Shown: in pieces, positions 23,318-31,824 of the stretch | How positions within the stretch are numbered: the first letter of the stretch is position 1 | Layout: each line of letters starts with the position of its first letter | Source: JAYELX01 sp964544065 | GTDB lineage: Bacteria; Chloroflexota; Anaerolineae; Anaerolineales; UBA11858 | Direction: 5' to 3' | Assembly: GCA_964544065.1 (NCBI GenBank) | Contig: CAZJBA010000007.1 | Span: 1 to 34,878 of the forward strand | Length of the DNA stretch: 34,878 bases | Notes under the pieces: generated by a model | The model's database searches: none | What the model was told of the DNA's origin: nothing | Seen by the model: only the letters and a program-made list of their open reading frames with translations | Position numbers and translations under genes: made by a program

Positions 23318-23974
23318 TTACTCATCTGCAAGGGCTGCGATCAATTCATCTGACACAGCCTGAATCGATTGGTCGCCGTTGATCTCGATGAGCACGCCGT
23401 GCTGTTGGTAGTACTCAATAAGCGGCTGAGTTTGCTGATGATAGACATTGATCCGGTTGGTAACCGTTTCAACAGTATCATCGTCACGTTGATAAAGTTC
23501 TGAGCCATCAAAGTCGCATTTTCCGGCCACTTTGGGCGGGTTGAACTGAATGTGAAAAATATGTCCTTCAGCCCGGCAGGTTCGGCGACCGGTCAGGCGT
23601 TCGATCAAAACGTCATCAGGCACTTTAATGTAAGGGACCGCGTCCACTTGTCCCTTGTCGAGCTCGTCCAAAATTTGATCAAGCGCTTCGGCCTGAGGGC
23701 GGGTGCGGGGAAATCCATCCAGCAAGACGCCGTCATCGCAATCGGGGCGGGAGAGACGCTCCTTGATCATGGCAATGGTAACATCATCGGGCACGAGTTC
23801 GCCTTTGCTGATATAACGGTCAGCGAGCTGCCCAAGTTCCGTCTCCTGACGCAGGTTTTCGCGGAAAATGTCACCGGAGGAAACATGCGGCAAGTCCAAT
23901 TCTTCAGCCAGCAATTTCGCCTGGGTTCCTTTTCCGGCCCCAGGAGGGCCAAGCAGCACAATATTTTTTGCCAT
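23318..23974 (-). CDS. adk: Adenylate kinase
   Basis: The protein (218 aa) has P loop GPPGAGKGT (9-17), DGFPRT (86-91) and an arginine-rich NMP/LID region; it interconverts ATP plus AMP with two ADP. The long LID form is present but the zinc set is partly substituted: Cys133, Glu136 (usually Cys), Cys153 and Asp156, in TGRRTCRAEGHIFHIQFNPP and KCDFDG. The ATG at 23974 is chosen by family alignment; no strong site precedes it. It sits between secY and map. Confidence 0.95.
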   Translation of the reverse strand: MAKNIVLLGPPGAGKGTQAKLLAEELDLPHVSSGDIFRENLRQETELGQLADRYISKGELVPDDVTIAMIKERLSRPDCDDGVLLDGFPRTRPQAEALDQILDELDKGQVDAVPYIKVPDDVLIERLTGRRTCRAEGHIFHIQFNPPKVAGKCDFDGSELYQRDDDTVETVTNRINVYHQQTQPLIEYYQQHGVLIEINGDQSIQAVSDELIAALADE

Positions 23975-24066
23975 AGCAACCGTCTTTCGTAAAGTGCTCA
24001 AAACCTGTCTCTTATTTAGCGGCTGCGGTCAGGAGACCTTGCCAAGCGAGTCGTCTCGAACCGAGC

Positions 24067-25401
24067 TTAGCGCACCAGCAGCGATTCATCGTATCCGTGC
24101 AGCTTAAGTTCCGCGTCGATATTGAAGAATGTATCTCGGACAACACCAACAACGATCAGCAAACCAGACGATGATACTAAAAGCGTCCCACTGTTTTGTC
24201 CCAAGGAGGGCATAATCAGGCCTACCAAAAACGGCATGATCGCCACAATGCCCAAGAAAAAGGCGCCAGGGAAGGTAATACGACGCAAGACGCGACTCAG
24301 ATAGCGCTGGGTAGGTTCACCTTTGCTAACACCGGGGATCTGTGCTCCGGAACGCTTTAGATTCTCGCCATAGTTTTGCTGGGAAAACAAAACGTCGGTA
24401 TAAAAGAAAGCAAATCCCACCACCATGATGAAATAGAATAACCAATACCAAGCGCTATTACCGCCAAATATGTTTTGGGCACCGACAGCCATATTAGCGA
24501 CCCAAGGTATATCGGATTCAAGGAAGAAACTGGCGATAATGGCGGGAAATGTCAACAGCGACTGGGCAAAAATCAGCGGGATCATGCCGGACATGTTGAC
24601 ACGCAAGGGCAAGGAGCCGCGCACAGGCATGGACATACGGCGTCCCACCCGTCGACCCGGGTACATGACCGGAATGTTGCGTTGACCCTGCTGCACGAAC
24701 ACGATCACAAAGATGATCAGCACCATCAAAACCAGAATAAAGGCCAATACAAACCAGAAATTAGCTTCACTGCTGAGCAAGCGGCCAAAGTTTTGAGGGA
24801 TGCGCGAGACGATTCCGGCAAAGATCAAAAGGGAGAGGCCTTGATTGCGAATGCCATATTCGGAAATCAGTTCGCCCAACCAGATCGCAAACATCGTACC
24901 CGCCGTCATGCTGAAAATGATGGCTAAAGAGGGCAACAGAGCGCTGCCGCTGAAACCAAATGTGTCCAAGATAGGTATCCCAGCGATGCTGCCAAAAATG
25001 CGGATCTGGCCGATGGCTTGTAAAGCAGCCATCGGAACGGCCAGGACGTAAGTCCATTTTTCCATCCATTTTCTGCCTTCACGGGGATCATCTTCCATGC
25101 GTTGTTGCAAAGCCGGGATTACGGGAACCAACAACTGCAAAATGATTTGGGCCGTAATGTAGGGATAGACACCCATGCCCATCACAGAGAAATTCGAGAC
25201 AGTACCACCGGAAAGCAAGTCCACGATGCCCACCAGAGTCCCTGCACTTCCCTTTAGCAAGGCGGAAATAGCAGCACGATTGACGCCCGGCACGGGCACA
25301 TGGGCGGCAAATCGGTAAATGACCATAATCCCAATCGTAATCAGCAACTTTTGTCGAATGTCTCGGGCTGTCCACAAATATCGCCAAGGGGACCGCTTCA
25401 T
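24067..25401 (-). CDS. secY: Protein translocase subunit SecY
   Basis: This 444-aa protein has about ten membrane helices and forms the channel of the Sec translocon in the inner membrane. Diagnostic segments include VPVPGVNRAAISALL, GVYPYITAQIILQLLVPVIP, QGQRNIPVMYPGR in the cytoplasmic loop and the C-terminal GYDESLLVR. AAGGAG precedes the ATG at 25401. It sits after L15 and before adk in the spc order. The 92-base gap to adk contains CGGTCAGGAGACC (24026-24038), half of a hairpin repeat seen at 15674. Confidence 0.97.
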   Translation of the reverse strand: MKRSPWRYLWTARDIRQKLLITIGIMVIYRFAAHVPVPGVNRAAISALLKGSAGTLVGIVDLLSGGTVSNFSVMGMGVYPYITAQIILQLLVPVIPALQQRMEDDPREGRKWMEKWTYVLAVPMAALQAIGQIRIFGSIAGIPILDTFGFSGSALLPSLAIIFSMTAGTMFAIWLGELISEYGIRNQGLSLLIFAGIVSRIPQNFGRLLSSEANFWFVLAFILVLMVLIIFVIVFVQQGQRNIPVMYPGRRVGRRMSMPVRGSLPLRVNMSGMIPLIFAQSLLTFPAIIASFFLESDIPWVANMAVGAQNIFGGNSAWYWLFYFIMVVGFAFFYTDVLFSQQNYGENLKRSGAQIPGVSKGEPTQRYLSRVLRRITFPGAFFLGIVAIMPFLVGLIMPSLGQNSGTLLVSSSGLLIVVGVVRDTFFNIDAELKLHGYDESLLVR

Positions 25402-25455
25402 GTTTTGCTCCTTCGTTTCATCCGGCTAGGCCAGATGAACAAGTTGACTACTACA

Positions 25456-25902
25456 TCAATCCAGAATTTCAACGCTTCCAGCAGCAGCTTCGACTTTGGC
25501 GCGTGCTCCCCGGGAAATTCGGTGAACGCGCATCGTCAGGGCGACATCGACTTCTCCCTGACCCAAAATCACAACTGGGTTCTGCTCATCTTTCAACAAG
25601 CCAGCTTCAGCCAACGTATCGGGGGTAATTTCCGTATCAGCACCAAACCCTTCCAACTGATACAAGTTGATCTCATTGTACACAACTCGATTCGGCGGGG
25701 TAAAGCCACGCTTGTAAGGCAGGCGACGATAGAGCGGAACGTTACCACCCTCATGCCAGAGGGGGACGCCGCCGCCGGTGCGGGCATTTTGTCCTTTGGT
25801 GCCGCGACCGGCCGTCTTACCCTGGCCAGCAGCAATCCCACGCCCTACCCGTTTGCGTCTCTTTTTTGCGCCTTCGTTAGGTTTCAAATCATGCAATTTC
25901 AT
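25456..25902 (-). CDS. rplO: 50S ribosomal protein L15
   Basis: The protein (148 aa) begins MKLHDLKPNEGAKKRRKRVG, with the glycine-rich RGIAAGQGKTAGRGTKGQNAR and GGNVPLYRRLPYKRGF segments. The basic N-terminal extension threads into 23S rRNA. AGGT precedes the ATG, and L30 ends seven bases upstream. Confidence 0.97.
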   Translation of the reverse strand: MKLHDLKPNEGAKKRRKRVGRGIAAGQGKTAGRGTKGQNARTGGGVPLWHEGGNVPLYRRLPYKRGFTPPNRVVYNEINLYQLEGFGADTEITPDTLAEAGLLKDEQNPVVILGQGEVDVALTMRVHRISRGARAKVEAAAGSVEILD

Positions 25903-25909
25903 CTTTTAC

Positions 25910-26095
25910 CTACTCTTCAACCTGAACTAGGTGACTGACTTTGTCGATCATGCCACGCAGAACAGGCGTGTCTTCTCGCTCTACATATTGATTGGTCCGA
26001 CGAAGCCCTAAGGCCCGTAAGGTGCCTCGTTGCCGTTTGTTGTATCCAATTGGGCTTTTCACCAAGGTTATCTTTAGTTTCTTTTTCTTCGCCAT
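25910..26095 (-). CDS. rpmD: 50S ribosomal protein L30
   Basis: The 61-residue protein has KLKITLVKSPIGYNKRQRGT, LRALGLRRTNQYVER and DTPVLRGMIDKVSHLVQVEE, a full-length L30. GAGGATAAATGCA precedes the ATG and overlaps the S5 stop region. The order S5-L30-L15 is the spc standard. Confidence 0.97.
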   Translation of the reverse strand: MAKKKKLKITLVKSPIGYNKRQRGTLRALGLRRTNQYVEREDTPVLRGMIDKVSHLVQVEE

Positions 26096-26100
26096 TGCAT

Positions 26101-26616
26101 TTATCCTCGATCCCAGTACGGTACCACGCGCTCAACCGGCAGACCACGTTCGGCGGCAACCTGTTTGGGCGATTTCAGTTGATCCAACGCGTTCATGGTG
26201 GCGTAAACCACGTTCAAGGTGTTATTGCTACCTAAGGATTTTGTCAAAATGTCAGAGATACCGGCGGCTTCCAAAACAGCACGAACACCACCAGCGGCAA
26301 TAACGCCGGTACCGGGGGAAGCAGGTTTCAGCATGACTCTTGCGCCGCTCTCTTCGCCAATGACTTTGTAAGGAATGGTTGAATCATAAACAACCACTCG
26401 GTGCATATTCTGACGAGCCTTACGAATAGCTTTTCGAATAGCATCAGGCACGGAATTTGCGCTCCCTACGCCTACGCCAACACTGCCGCCATTATCGCCG
26501 ACAACGACCATGACGCGGAAGGAAAAGCGGCGGCCACCTTTGACTACGGTGGCGACTCGCCTGATCTCTACGACGCGCTCGTCAAGTTCTTTCTCATCTC
26601 GATAGTTAGCCATCAT
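26101..26616 (-). CDS. rpsE: 30S ribosomal protein S5
   Basis: The protein (171 aa) has the double-stranded RNA-binding block VVKGGRRFSFRVMVVVGDN, GVGVGSANSVPDAIRKAIRKA and the C-terminal GARVMLKPASPGTGVIAAGG. S5 shapes decoding fidelity at the mRNA entry. AGGAG lies six bases before the first of two ATGs, so 26616 is kept. Confidence 0.97.
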   Translation of the reverse strand: MMANYRDEKELDERVVEIRRVATVVKGGRRFSFRVMVVVGDNGGSVGVGVGSANSVPDAIRKAIRKARQNMHRVVVYDSTIPYKVIGEESGARVMLKPASPGTGVIAAGGVRAVLEAAGISDILTKSLGSNNTLNVVYATMNALDQLKSPKQVAAERGLPVERVVPYWDRG

Positions 26617-26625
26617 GACATTCTC

Positions 26626-26994
26626 CTAAAATTGCAATCCACCTTCACGAGCGCCATCAGCCAGAGCGCGTACACGCCCAATATAACGATAACCGCCGCG
26701 ATCAAAAACTACTTGCTTTACACCTACAGCTTGAGCCCGTTCAGCAATCGCCAAACCAACTTTTTTAGCACACTCAGACTTTGACAATCCTTCCAGTTCA
26801 GAACGAAGCTCGTTGTCAATTGACGATGCGGAAGCCAGGGTATGGCCCTGCTTATCATCGATGACCTGAGCATAAATCTCGTTTAAACTTCGGAAGACGT
26901 TCAAGCGGGGTTTTTCGGGTGTACCCATAACCCGTTTACGAACGCGACGATGTCGCATTTTTCGACCTTTGGCACGAGTTCTCTTATTCGCCAT
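26626..26994 (-). CDS. rplR: 50S ribosomal protein L18
   Basis: The protein (122 aa) has MRHRRVRKRVMGTPEKPRLN, FRSLNEIYAQVIDD and FDRGGYRYIGRVRALADGAR, typical of L18, which anchors 5S rRNA with L5. The start is one base past the L6 stop, so the two are tightly coupled. Confidence 0.97.
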   Translation of the reverse strand: MANKRTRAKGRKMRHRRVRKRVMGTPEKPRLNVFRSLNEIYAQVIDDKQGHTLASASSIDNELRSELEGLSKSECAKKVGLAIAERAQAVGVKQVVFDRGGYRYIGRVRALADGAREGGLQF

Positions 26995-26995
26995 A

Positions 26996-27541
26996 TTACA
27001 TCACCTTACCAACCTTACCAGCCTTACGGCGGATTCGCTCGTCTCTATATTTAATTCCTTTACCTTTATAAGGCTCCGGCGGTCGGATACTGCGAATATC
27101 AGCAGCAACCTGACCAACCAGCGCTTTGTCATATCCTTTGATATGAATAACTTTGCTTCGATCTTCAACTTCAAAGACGATTCCCTCGGGGGGTTCGACT
27201 TCTACAGGATGTGAGTACCCAACGTTGATGGTCAGGTTCTTGCCCTTCAACTCAGCGCGATAACCAACACCGTTGATCTCTAATACTTTTTCAAAGCCCT
27301 GAGTGACACCAATGACCATATTATTAATCAGGGCTCTCGTCATACCATGCAAAGAGCGGTGCTTACCATCATCGGAAGGACGTTTGACAATCACCTGGCC
27401 CGATTCAAGCTTAATGCTCATCGAAGCCGGGAAGGTGTGTTCGATTTGGCCCTTGGGGCCTTTCACACGCACATTCGTCCCATTGATTTGCACATCTACA
27501 CCCTGCGGCACATCCACTGGTAATCGACCAATTCGTGACAC
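26996..27541 (-). CDS. rplF: 50S ribosomal protein L6
   Basis: The protein (181 aa) begins MSRIGRLPVDVPQGVDVQI, has VKGPKGQIEHTFP and the C-terminal IRPPEPYKGKGIKYRDERI, all L6 hallmarks. It lies near the sarcin-ricin loop in the GTPase region. A 86-base spacer with a 9-bp stem separates it from S8. Confidence 0.97.
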   Translation of the reverse strand: MSRIGRLPVDVPQGVDVQINGTNVRVKGPKGQIEHTFPASMSIKLESGQVIVKRPSDDGKHRSLHGMTRALINNMVIGVTQGFEKVLEINGVGYRAELKGKNLTINVGYSHPVEVEPPEGIVFEVEDRSKVIHIKGYDKALVGQVAADIRSIRPPEPYKGKGIKYRDERIRRKAGKVGKVM

Positions 27542-27571
27542 AGTTCAACCTCCTAAAACAATAGCAATCGG

Positions 27572-27615
27572 GAATTAGAGGTCAGCTTGTCGGATATGAC
27601 AACAAACTCTAATTC
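27572..27615 (-). promoter_or_regulatory. Nested hairpin in the S8-L6 spacer
   Basis: GAATTAGAG (27572-27580) and CTCTAATTC (27607-27615) form a perfect 9-bp outer stem. Inside, TTGTC and GACAA can form a 5-bp stem. It follows the S8 stop by 12 bases and lies before the L6 ribosome binding site. No T run follows in the minus direction. Confidence 0.55.
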
Positions 27616-27627
27616 TTTCTCGCCAAT

Positions 27628-28038
27628 TTACCAAATTTTGCAGACGATCTCGCCGCCCACACCCAATTTACGGGCTTGTCGGCCAGTCATCACACCCGAA
27701 GAAGTAGAAAGAATGGCGACACCGATACCGGACAACACCCAAGGGATGTCTGTCTTTCCCGTATAGACCCTACAACCAGGTTTGCTCACACGCTCGAGCC
27801 CTGTGATGATAGGTCGGCGGTGACGACGTTCACCAATATATTTCAGGTGAATGTGCAACTCTTGATAAGCTGCATTTTCACCATCTACTACTTCGTAGTC
27901 TTGAACAAATCCTTCATCTTTCAAGATTTTTGCGATAGCTACTTTCATCTTGGAACTAGGCATTGATGTTACCGCCTGCTCAGCCATAATGGCATTTCTG
28001 ATGCGAGTCAGCATATCGGCAATCGTATCAGTACTCAT
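27628..28038 (-). CDS. rpsH: 30S ribosomal protein S8
   Basis: The protein (136 aa) begins MSTDTIADMLTRIRNAIMAE and ends with STSSGVMTGRQARKLGVGGE, the S8 signature. S8 binds helix 21 of 16S rRNA and in Escherichia coli represses the spc operon at L5; whether it does so here cannot be seen. A good site (GGAGG) precedes the ATG after S14. Confidence 0.97.
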   Translation of the reverse strand: MSTDTIADMLTRIRNAIMAEQAVTSMPSSKMKVAIAKILKDEGFVQDYEVVDGENAAYQELHIHLKYIGERRHRRPIITGLERVSKPGCRVYTGKTDIPWVLSGIGVAILSTSSGVMTGRQARKLGVGGEIVCKIW

Positions 28039-28057
28039 GCATTAACCTCCACCCGAC

Positions 28058-28240
28058 TTACCAAGAAGCCTTTCGAACGCCGGGAATTTTACCCTGCAAA
28101 GCTAACTCCCGAAAACAAATGCGGCACAAGCCAAAACGGCGCATATAGCCACGAGGGCGGCCACATCGTTTGCAACGATTTCGTACGCGAGTCTTGTATT
28201 TACGTCGAGTTTCGCGAACAATCATGCTTTTCTTTGCCAT
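28058..28240 (-). CDS. rpsN: 30S ribosomal protein S14, zinc-binding type
   Basis: This 60-residue short form has Cys23, Cys26, Cys39 and Cys42 as a zinc ribbon (RNRCKRCGRPRGYMRRFGLC), and ends GKIPGVRKASW, the usual type Z terminus. It sits three bases after L5 in standard order. Confidence 0.97.
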   Translation of the reverse strand: MAKKSMIVRETRRKYKTRVRNRCKRCGRPRGYMRRFGLCRICFRELALQGKIPGVRKASW

Positions 28241-28243
28241 AGG

Positions 28244-28783
28244 TTATCCTTCCTGCCTGAACGGCATACCAAGCTTCTTCAATAACTCGCGGCCTTCTTC
28301 ATCGTTTCTTGCCGTTGTTACAATGCTAATTTCCATGCCGCGCACTTTTTCGACTTTATCATAGTCAATTTCTGGGAATACGAGTTGCTCTCGCAGCCCT
28401 AATGTGTAGTTTCCACGCCCATCAAAAGAGTTTGGGGAAATGCCACGAAAGTCACGAACACGTGGTAGAGCAACATTTATCAATCGATCCAAGAAAGACC
28501 ACATCCGGTAACCACGAAGCGTCACTTTGGTCCCAATAGGGGCTCCGGCTCGCAACTTGAAGTTTGCAATACTTTTATGTGCTCGAGTAACAACGGGTTG
28601 TTGCCCCGTGATTTGAGCCAGATCATCAACGGCAGCATCAAGGGCTTTTGCATTTTCCAAAGCATCGCCAACACCTATGTTAATAACGATTTTTTCAATC
28701 TGCGGGACTTCCAAGACGTTTTCCAAATTCAACGTCTTCATCAAGTCCGGGACACTATCTTTATACAGTTCTTTTAATCTCAT
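28244..28783 (-). CDS. rplE: 50S ribosomal protein L5
   Basis: The protein (179 aa) has NVLEVPQIEKIVINIGVGDA, LAQITGQQPVVTRAHKSIANFKLR and GISPNSFDGRGNYTLGLREQ, plus the C-terminal MEISIVTTARNDEEGRELL. L5 binds 5S rRNA and contacts P-site tRNA. It overlaps nothing; the L24 stop is 18 bases upstream. Confidence 0.97.
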   Translation of the reverse strand: MRLKELYKDSVPDLMKTLNLENVLEVPQIEKIVINIGVGDALENAKALDAAVDDLAQITGQQPVVTRAHKSIANFKLRAGAPIGTKVTLRGYRMWSFLDRLINVALPRVRDFRGISPNSFDGRGNYTLGLREQLVFPEIDYDKVEKVRGMEISIVTTARNDEEGRELLKKLGMPFRQEG

Positions 28784-28801
28784 ACTTTACTCTCACCGGC
28801 C

Positions 28802-29131
28802 TCAGTCAATCAATGCGTCGCAACGTTTGCACACACGATGAGGGCCGTCTTCGTCTCGCTGAATGCCAACACGACTGGGCTGATTGCAAGAAGGACAAAC
28901 CAACATCACATTGGAAATATGTACGGGCGCCTCAAACTTGATGATGCCCGGTGACATGCTCCGTCCTTGGGCTTGATATTGCCCTTGGTGTTTTTTGCGA
29001 ATGTTGATACCTTGCACCGCTACGCGGCGCTCATCCGGATAGACCTTGATGACTTCGCCACGCCTGCCTTTGTCTTCCGAACGGCCACTGATAACTTCAA
29101 CGGTATCGCCTTTTTTAATTTTTGCTTTCAC
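28802..29131 (-). CDS. rplX: 50S ribosomal protein L24 with C-terminal zinc ribbon
   Basis: The protein (109 aa) has the KOW segment IKKGDTVEVISGRSEDKGRR and SPGIIKFEAPVHISNVMLVCP. The C-terminus has Cys79, Cys82, Cys101 and Cys104, a probable zinc ribbon that many L24 proteins have lost. L24 initiates 50S assembly. The start is GTG 29131 with AGGAG eight bases upstream. It follows L14. Confidence 0.96.
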   Translation of the reverse strand: MKAKIKKGDTVEVISGRSEDKGRRGEVIKVYPDERRVAVQGINIRKKHQGQYQAQGRSMSPGIIKFEAPVHISNVMLVCPSCNQPSRVGIQRDEDGPHRVCKRCDALID

Positions 29132-29159
29132 GGTTTTTGCTCCTACTCATTCAAGAACG

Positions 29160-29531
29160 CTAGAGAGACTCTGGCGCTAACGATACAATTTTCATAAATC
29201 CTTTTTCACGGAGTTCACGAGCAACCGGGCCAAAAATGCGTGTTCCTTTCGGATTGAGGGTCTGACCATCGAGAATGACGGCTGCATTATCATCGAAACG
29301 AATATGCGACCCATCATCACGGCGCCAACCTTTTTTCGTGCGCACGATCACGGCGCGAACGACTTCGCTCTTCTTGACCGAACCGTGCGCGGTGGCCGAC
29401 TTGACAGAACCAACAATCACGTCACCAATACCGGCATAGCGGCGGTTCCCCCCTCCCAACACGCGGATCACATACAACTCGCGACCGCCGGTGTTATCGG
29501 CAATTTTCAATCGGGATTCTTGCTGAATCAT
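29160..29531 (-). CDS. rplN: 50S ribosomal protein L14
   Basis: The protein (123 aa) begins MIQQESRLKIADNTGGRELY and has VLGGGNRRYAGIGDVIV and GTRIFGPVARELREKGFMKI, an L14 of usual length. It contacts L19 and the intersubunit bridge. It overlaps S17 by four bases (ATGA). Confidence 0.97.
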   Translation of the reverse strand: MIQQESRLKIADNTGGRELYVIRVLGGGNRRYAGIGDVIVGSVKSATAHGSVKKSEVVRAVIVRTKKGWRRDDGSHIRFDDNAAVILDGQTLNPKGTRIFGPVARELREKGFMKIVSLAPESL

Positions 29532-29791
29532 GATTCGGCCTCTGCTTCTTCATCTTCCCGGAGAACCTCTTCAACAACCCAGCGCTTGTGTCGCGAAATG
29601 GGCTTGCTCTCCACGATCCGGACTTTATCGCCACTTCGACAACCGAGCTCATCATGAGCCATGAAACGGTTTTGATCCGAAATGACTTTCTTATAGAGGC
29701 GGTGGCGATAGGTTCGTTGGACTTCTACGATAACCGTTTTTTGCATTTTATCGCTGACAACAACTCCGGTTAAACGACGACGATTGTTCAT
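29528..29791 (-). CDS. rpsQ: 30S ribosomal protein S17
   Basis: The protein (87 aa) has RRLTGVVVSDKMQKTVIVEV, AHDELGCRSGDKVRIVESKP and ISRHKRWVVEEVL, diagnostic of S17. A short acidic tail follows. It overlaps L29 upstream and L14 downstream by four bases each, so this trio is translationally coupled. Confidence 0.97.
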   Translation of the reverse strand: MNNRRRLTGVVVSDKMQKTVIVEVQRTYRHRLYKKVISDQNRFMAHDELGCRSGDKVRIVESKPISRHKRWVVEEVLREDEEAEAES

Positions 29792-30000
29792 GCTTCACCT
29801 TCCAATTCTTCTTCTCGCTTCCGTTCATTGAGGATGGTCAAGCAACGAGCTTTCCGGCGACGAACATGACGCATTCTGGAATAATCCACCAATTCGCCCG
29901 TAGATTGTTGAAAACGCAAATTCATCAACTCCTCACGAGCCTCATAAATTTCCATGATAATTTCATCGGTAGATAGCTCTCTAAGTTCTTTTGCTTTCAT
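29788..30000 (-). CDS. rpmC: 50S ribosomal protein L29
   Basis: The 70-residue protein begins MKAKELRELSTDEIIMEIYE, then LMNLRFQQSTGELVDYSRMR, the L29 helical hairpin that lies by the nascent-chain exit. It is followed by S17 with a four-base overlap; L16 ends one base upstream. Confidence 0.97.
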   Translation of the reverse strand: MKAKELRELSTDEIIMEIYEAREELMNLRFQQSTGELVDYSRMRHVRRRKARCLTILNERKREEELEGEA

Positions 30001-30001
30001 G

Positions 30002-30424
30002 CTACTCTCCTACCGCCTCACTATGAACAACTTTTGTTTTGACAGATAATTTGTAAGAGGCTCGCTTCAATGCTTCTTTGGCTACATCCTCCATGACACC
30101 GCCGCCAACCTCGAACAAAATTCGTCCTGGTTTGACAACAGCGGCCCAATATTCCACATCTCCTTTGCCTTTGCCCATGCGGCTTTCAGCAGCCCGCTTG
30201 GTGATCGGCTTATCGGGAAAGATGCGAATCCAGACCTTGCCGCGGCGGCGCATAGAACGCACGATGGCACGTCGGGCAGACTCAATTTGGCGGGCAGAGA
30301 CCCAGCCAGGCTCCAAAGCTTGGAGGCCATAGTCTCCAAAATGAACTTGTGCTCCACGACGAGCTTTGCCCTTCATGCGACCGCGCATTTGCTTACGATA
30401 CTTGACACGTTTTGGCATCAACAT
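30002..30424 (-). CDS. rplP: 50S ribosomal protein L16
   Basis: The protein (140 aa) begins MLMPKRVKYRKQMRGRMKGK, has GAQVHFGDYGLQALEPGWVS and RIFPDKPITKRAAESRMGKG. L16 binds near the A-site tRNA elbow. The first ATG (30424) is kept because family members start ML(L/M)PKR; the ribosome binding site (GAGAG) is weak. Confidence 0.97.
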   Translation of the reverse strand: MLMPKRVKYRKQMRGRMKGKARRGAQVHFGDYGLQALEPGWVSARQIESARRAIVRSMRRRGKVWIRIFPDKPITKRAAESRMGKGKGDVEYWAAVVKPGRILFEVGGGVMEDVAKEALKRASYKLSVKTKVVHSEAVGE

Positions 30425-30471
30425 AGTTTGTTACTCTCTCAACATTCAAGCTAACCATTTGGCTTAATGCA

Positions 30472-31149
30472 CTATTTGCTTACGTAAACGCCTTCTGTAG
30501 ATTCAGGCGATTCTTCCGTTTCAGGGAACACATCCCCTTTGTAGATCCATACCTTGACGCCAATGCGGCCATAGGTGGTATCTGCTTCGGCAACGGCAAA
30601 ATCGATATTAGCCCGCAAGGTCTGGCGCGGAACGCGACCTTCACGCATGTGAATGGTGCGGGCCATCTCCGCCCCGCCCAAACGTCCGGCAACCTGCACC
30701 TGGATGCCCTCAGCGCCCTCGCGCATCCCTTGACGGATGGCGCGCTTCATGGCCCGAGAAAAGCTGATTCGGCGCTCAAGCTGATCGGCGACGTTGCGAG
30801 CAACCAAATAGGCATCCAAATCAGGCGACTCGATCTCTTTGATGTCAACATCAATCTCCTCGCCCACCAAGTCTTCCAACTTGGAACGAGTAAGCTTCAC
30901 ATTGACACCCTTCCGCCCGATAAATACGCCAGGTTTGGCTGTGTGAACGATGATTCTTACTTTCCCTGGAAATCTTTCAATCTCAATCCGAGAGACACCG
31001 GCGCGATCGTTCTCTTTGCGGATCAATTCTCGAATTGCAAAATCTTGATGTAACTGGTCAACGAAATTTTCGCCTTCAGCATACCAACGCGCATCCCAAT
31101 TGCGGTTAATGCCTAAACGAAAACCAATTGGATTTACTTTGCGTCCCAT
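30472..31149 (-). CDS. rpsC: 30S ribosomal protein S3
   Basis: The protein (225 aa) begins MGRKVNPIGFRLGINRNWDA and contains a KH domain with the loop GVFIGRKGVNV, then LGGAEMARTIHMREGRVPRQ and the TYGRIGVKVWIYKGD block. S3 lies at the mRNA entry and has helicase activity with S4 and S5. GGGAG precedes the ATG. A short acidic C-terminal tail follows the conserved part. Confidence 0.97.
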   Translation of the reverse strand: MGRKVNPIGFRLGINRNWDARWYAEGENFVDQLHQDFAIRELIRKENDRAGVSRIEIERFPGKVRIIVHTAKPGVFIGRKGVNVKLTRSKLEDLVGEEIDVDIKEIESPDLDAYLVARNVADQLERRISFSRAMKRAIRQGMREGAEGIQVQVAGRLGGAEMARTIHMREGRVPRQTLRANIDFAVAEADTTYGRIGVKVWIYKGDVFPETEESPESTEGVYVSK

Positions 31150-31164
31150 AATCTCTCCCGGCGT

Positions 31165-31512
31165 CTATAATTCTCGCTCACGCAAAATGACGGTAACATG
31201 CGAGGAACGACGTTTTATTGCTTTAAAGCGACCACGAGCGCCAAATCGACGCCACTTTCGCGTTGGGCCCTGATCTGCATAAATACTGTGAATATACAAA
31301 TCATGCCTACTAATTCCAAAATTCTCTTCCGCATTGGCCATAGCCGATGCAATTACCTTTGAGACAGGCTTAGCGGCTCGGTTTGGCGTGAATTTCAAGA
31401 TGTTCAATGCTTCCAGAACATCCTTACCCCGCACTAAATCAACAACCAAGCGCGTCTTCTGCGGAGAGATCTGGAGACCACGAGCATGAGCACGAATACC
31501 TTCTTCGGTCAT
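31165..31512 (-). CDS. rplV: 50S ribosomal protein L22
   Basis: The protein (115 aa) has ARGLQISPQKTRLVVDLVRG, ALNILKFTPNRAAKPVSKVI and RGRFKAIKRRSSHVTVILRE, with the beta-hairpin that lines the exit tunnel. It overlaps S19 by four bases. Confidence 0.97.
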   Translation of the reverse strand: MTEEGIRAHARGLQISPQKTRLVVDLVRGKDVLEALNILKFTPNRAAKPVSKVIASAMANAEENFGISRHDLYIHSIYADQGPTRKWRRFGARGRFKAIKRRSSHVTVILREREL

Positions 31513-31805
31513 AATTCTACCTTCTTCCGTTTCTTTTCAGTCGAAGAAACAGCGCTATGACCACGGAATGTACGCGTATGGGAAAACTCTCCCAAACGAT
31601 GCCCGACCATATTCTCGGTAATGTAAATAGGGACATGGCGCCGTCCGTTATGCACAGCGATGGTATGCCCCACCATTTGGGGAAAAATCATACTGGCGCG
31701 GCTCCAGGTACGAATAACTTGCTTCTGGCCACTTTCATTCATGGCCTCAACTTTTTTCATCAACTTTGGGCTAATATAAGGCCCTTTTTTAAGTGAACGT
31801 GACAT
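31509..31805 (-). CDS. rpsS: 30S ribosomal protein S19
   Basis: The protein (98 aa) begins MSRSLKKGPYISPKLMKKVE and has TWSRASMIFPQMVGHTIAVH and GHRLGEFSHTRTFRGH, the S19 signature. It is part of the 30S head with S13. It ends overlapping the L22 start. Confidence 0.97.
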   Translation of the reverse strand: MSRSLKKGPYISPKLMKKVEAMNESGQKQVIRTWSRASMIFPQMVGHTIAVHNGRRHVPIYITENMVGHRLGEFSHTRTFRGHSAVSSTEKKRKKVEL

Positions 31806-31824
31806 ATGCCTACCTTCTCAAACT

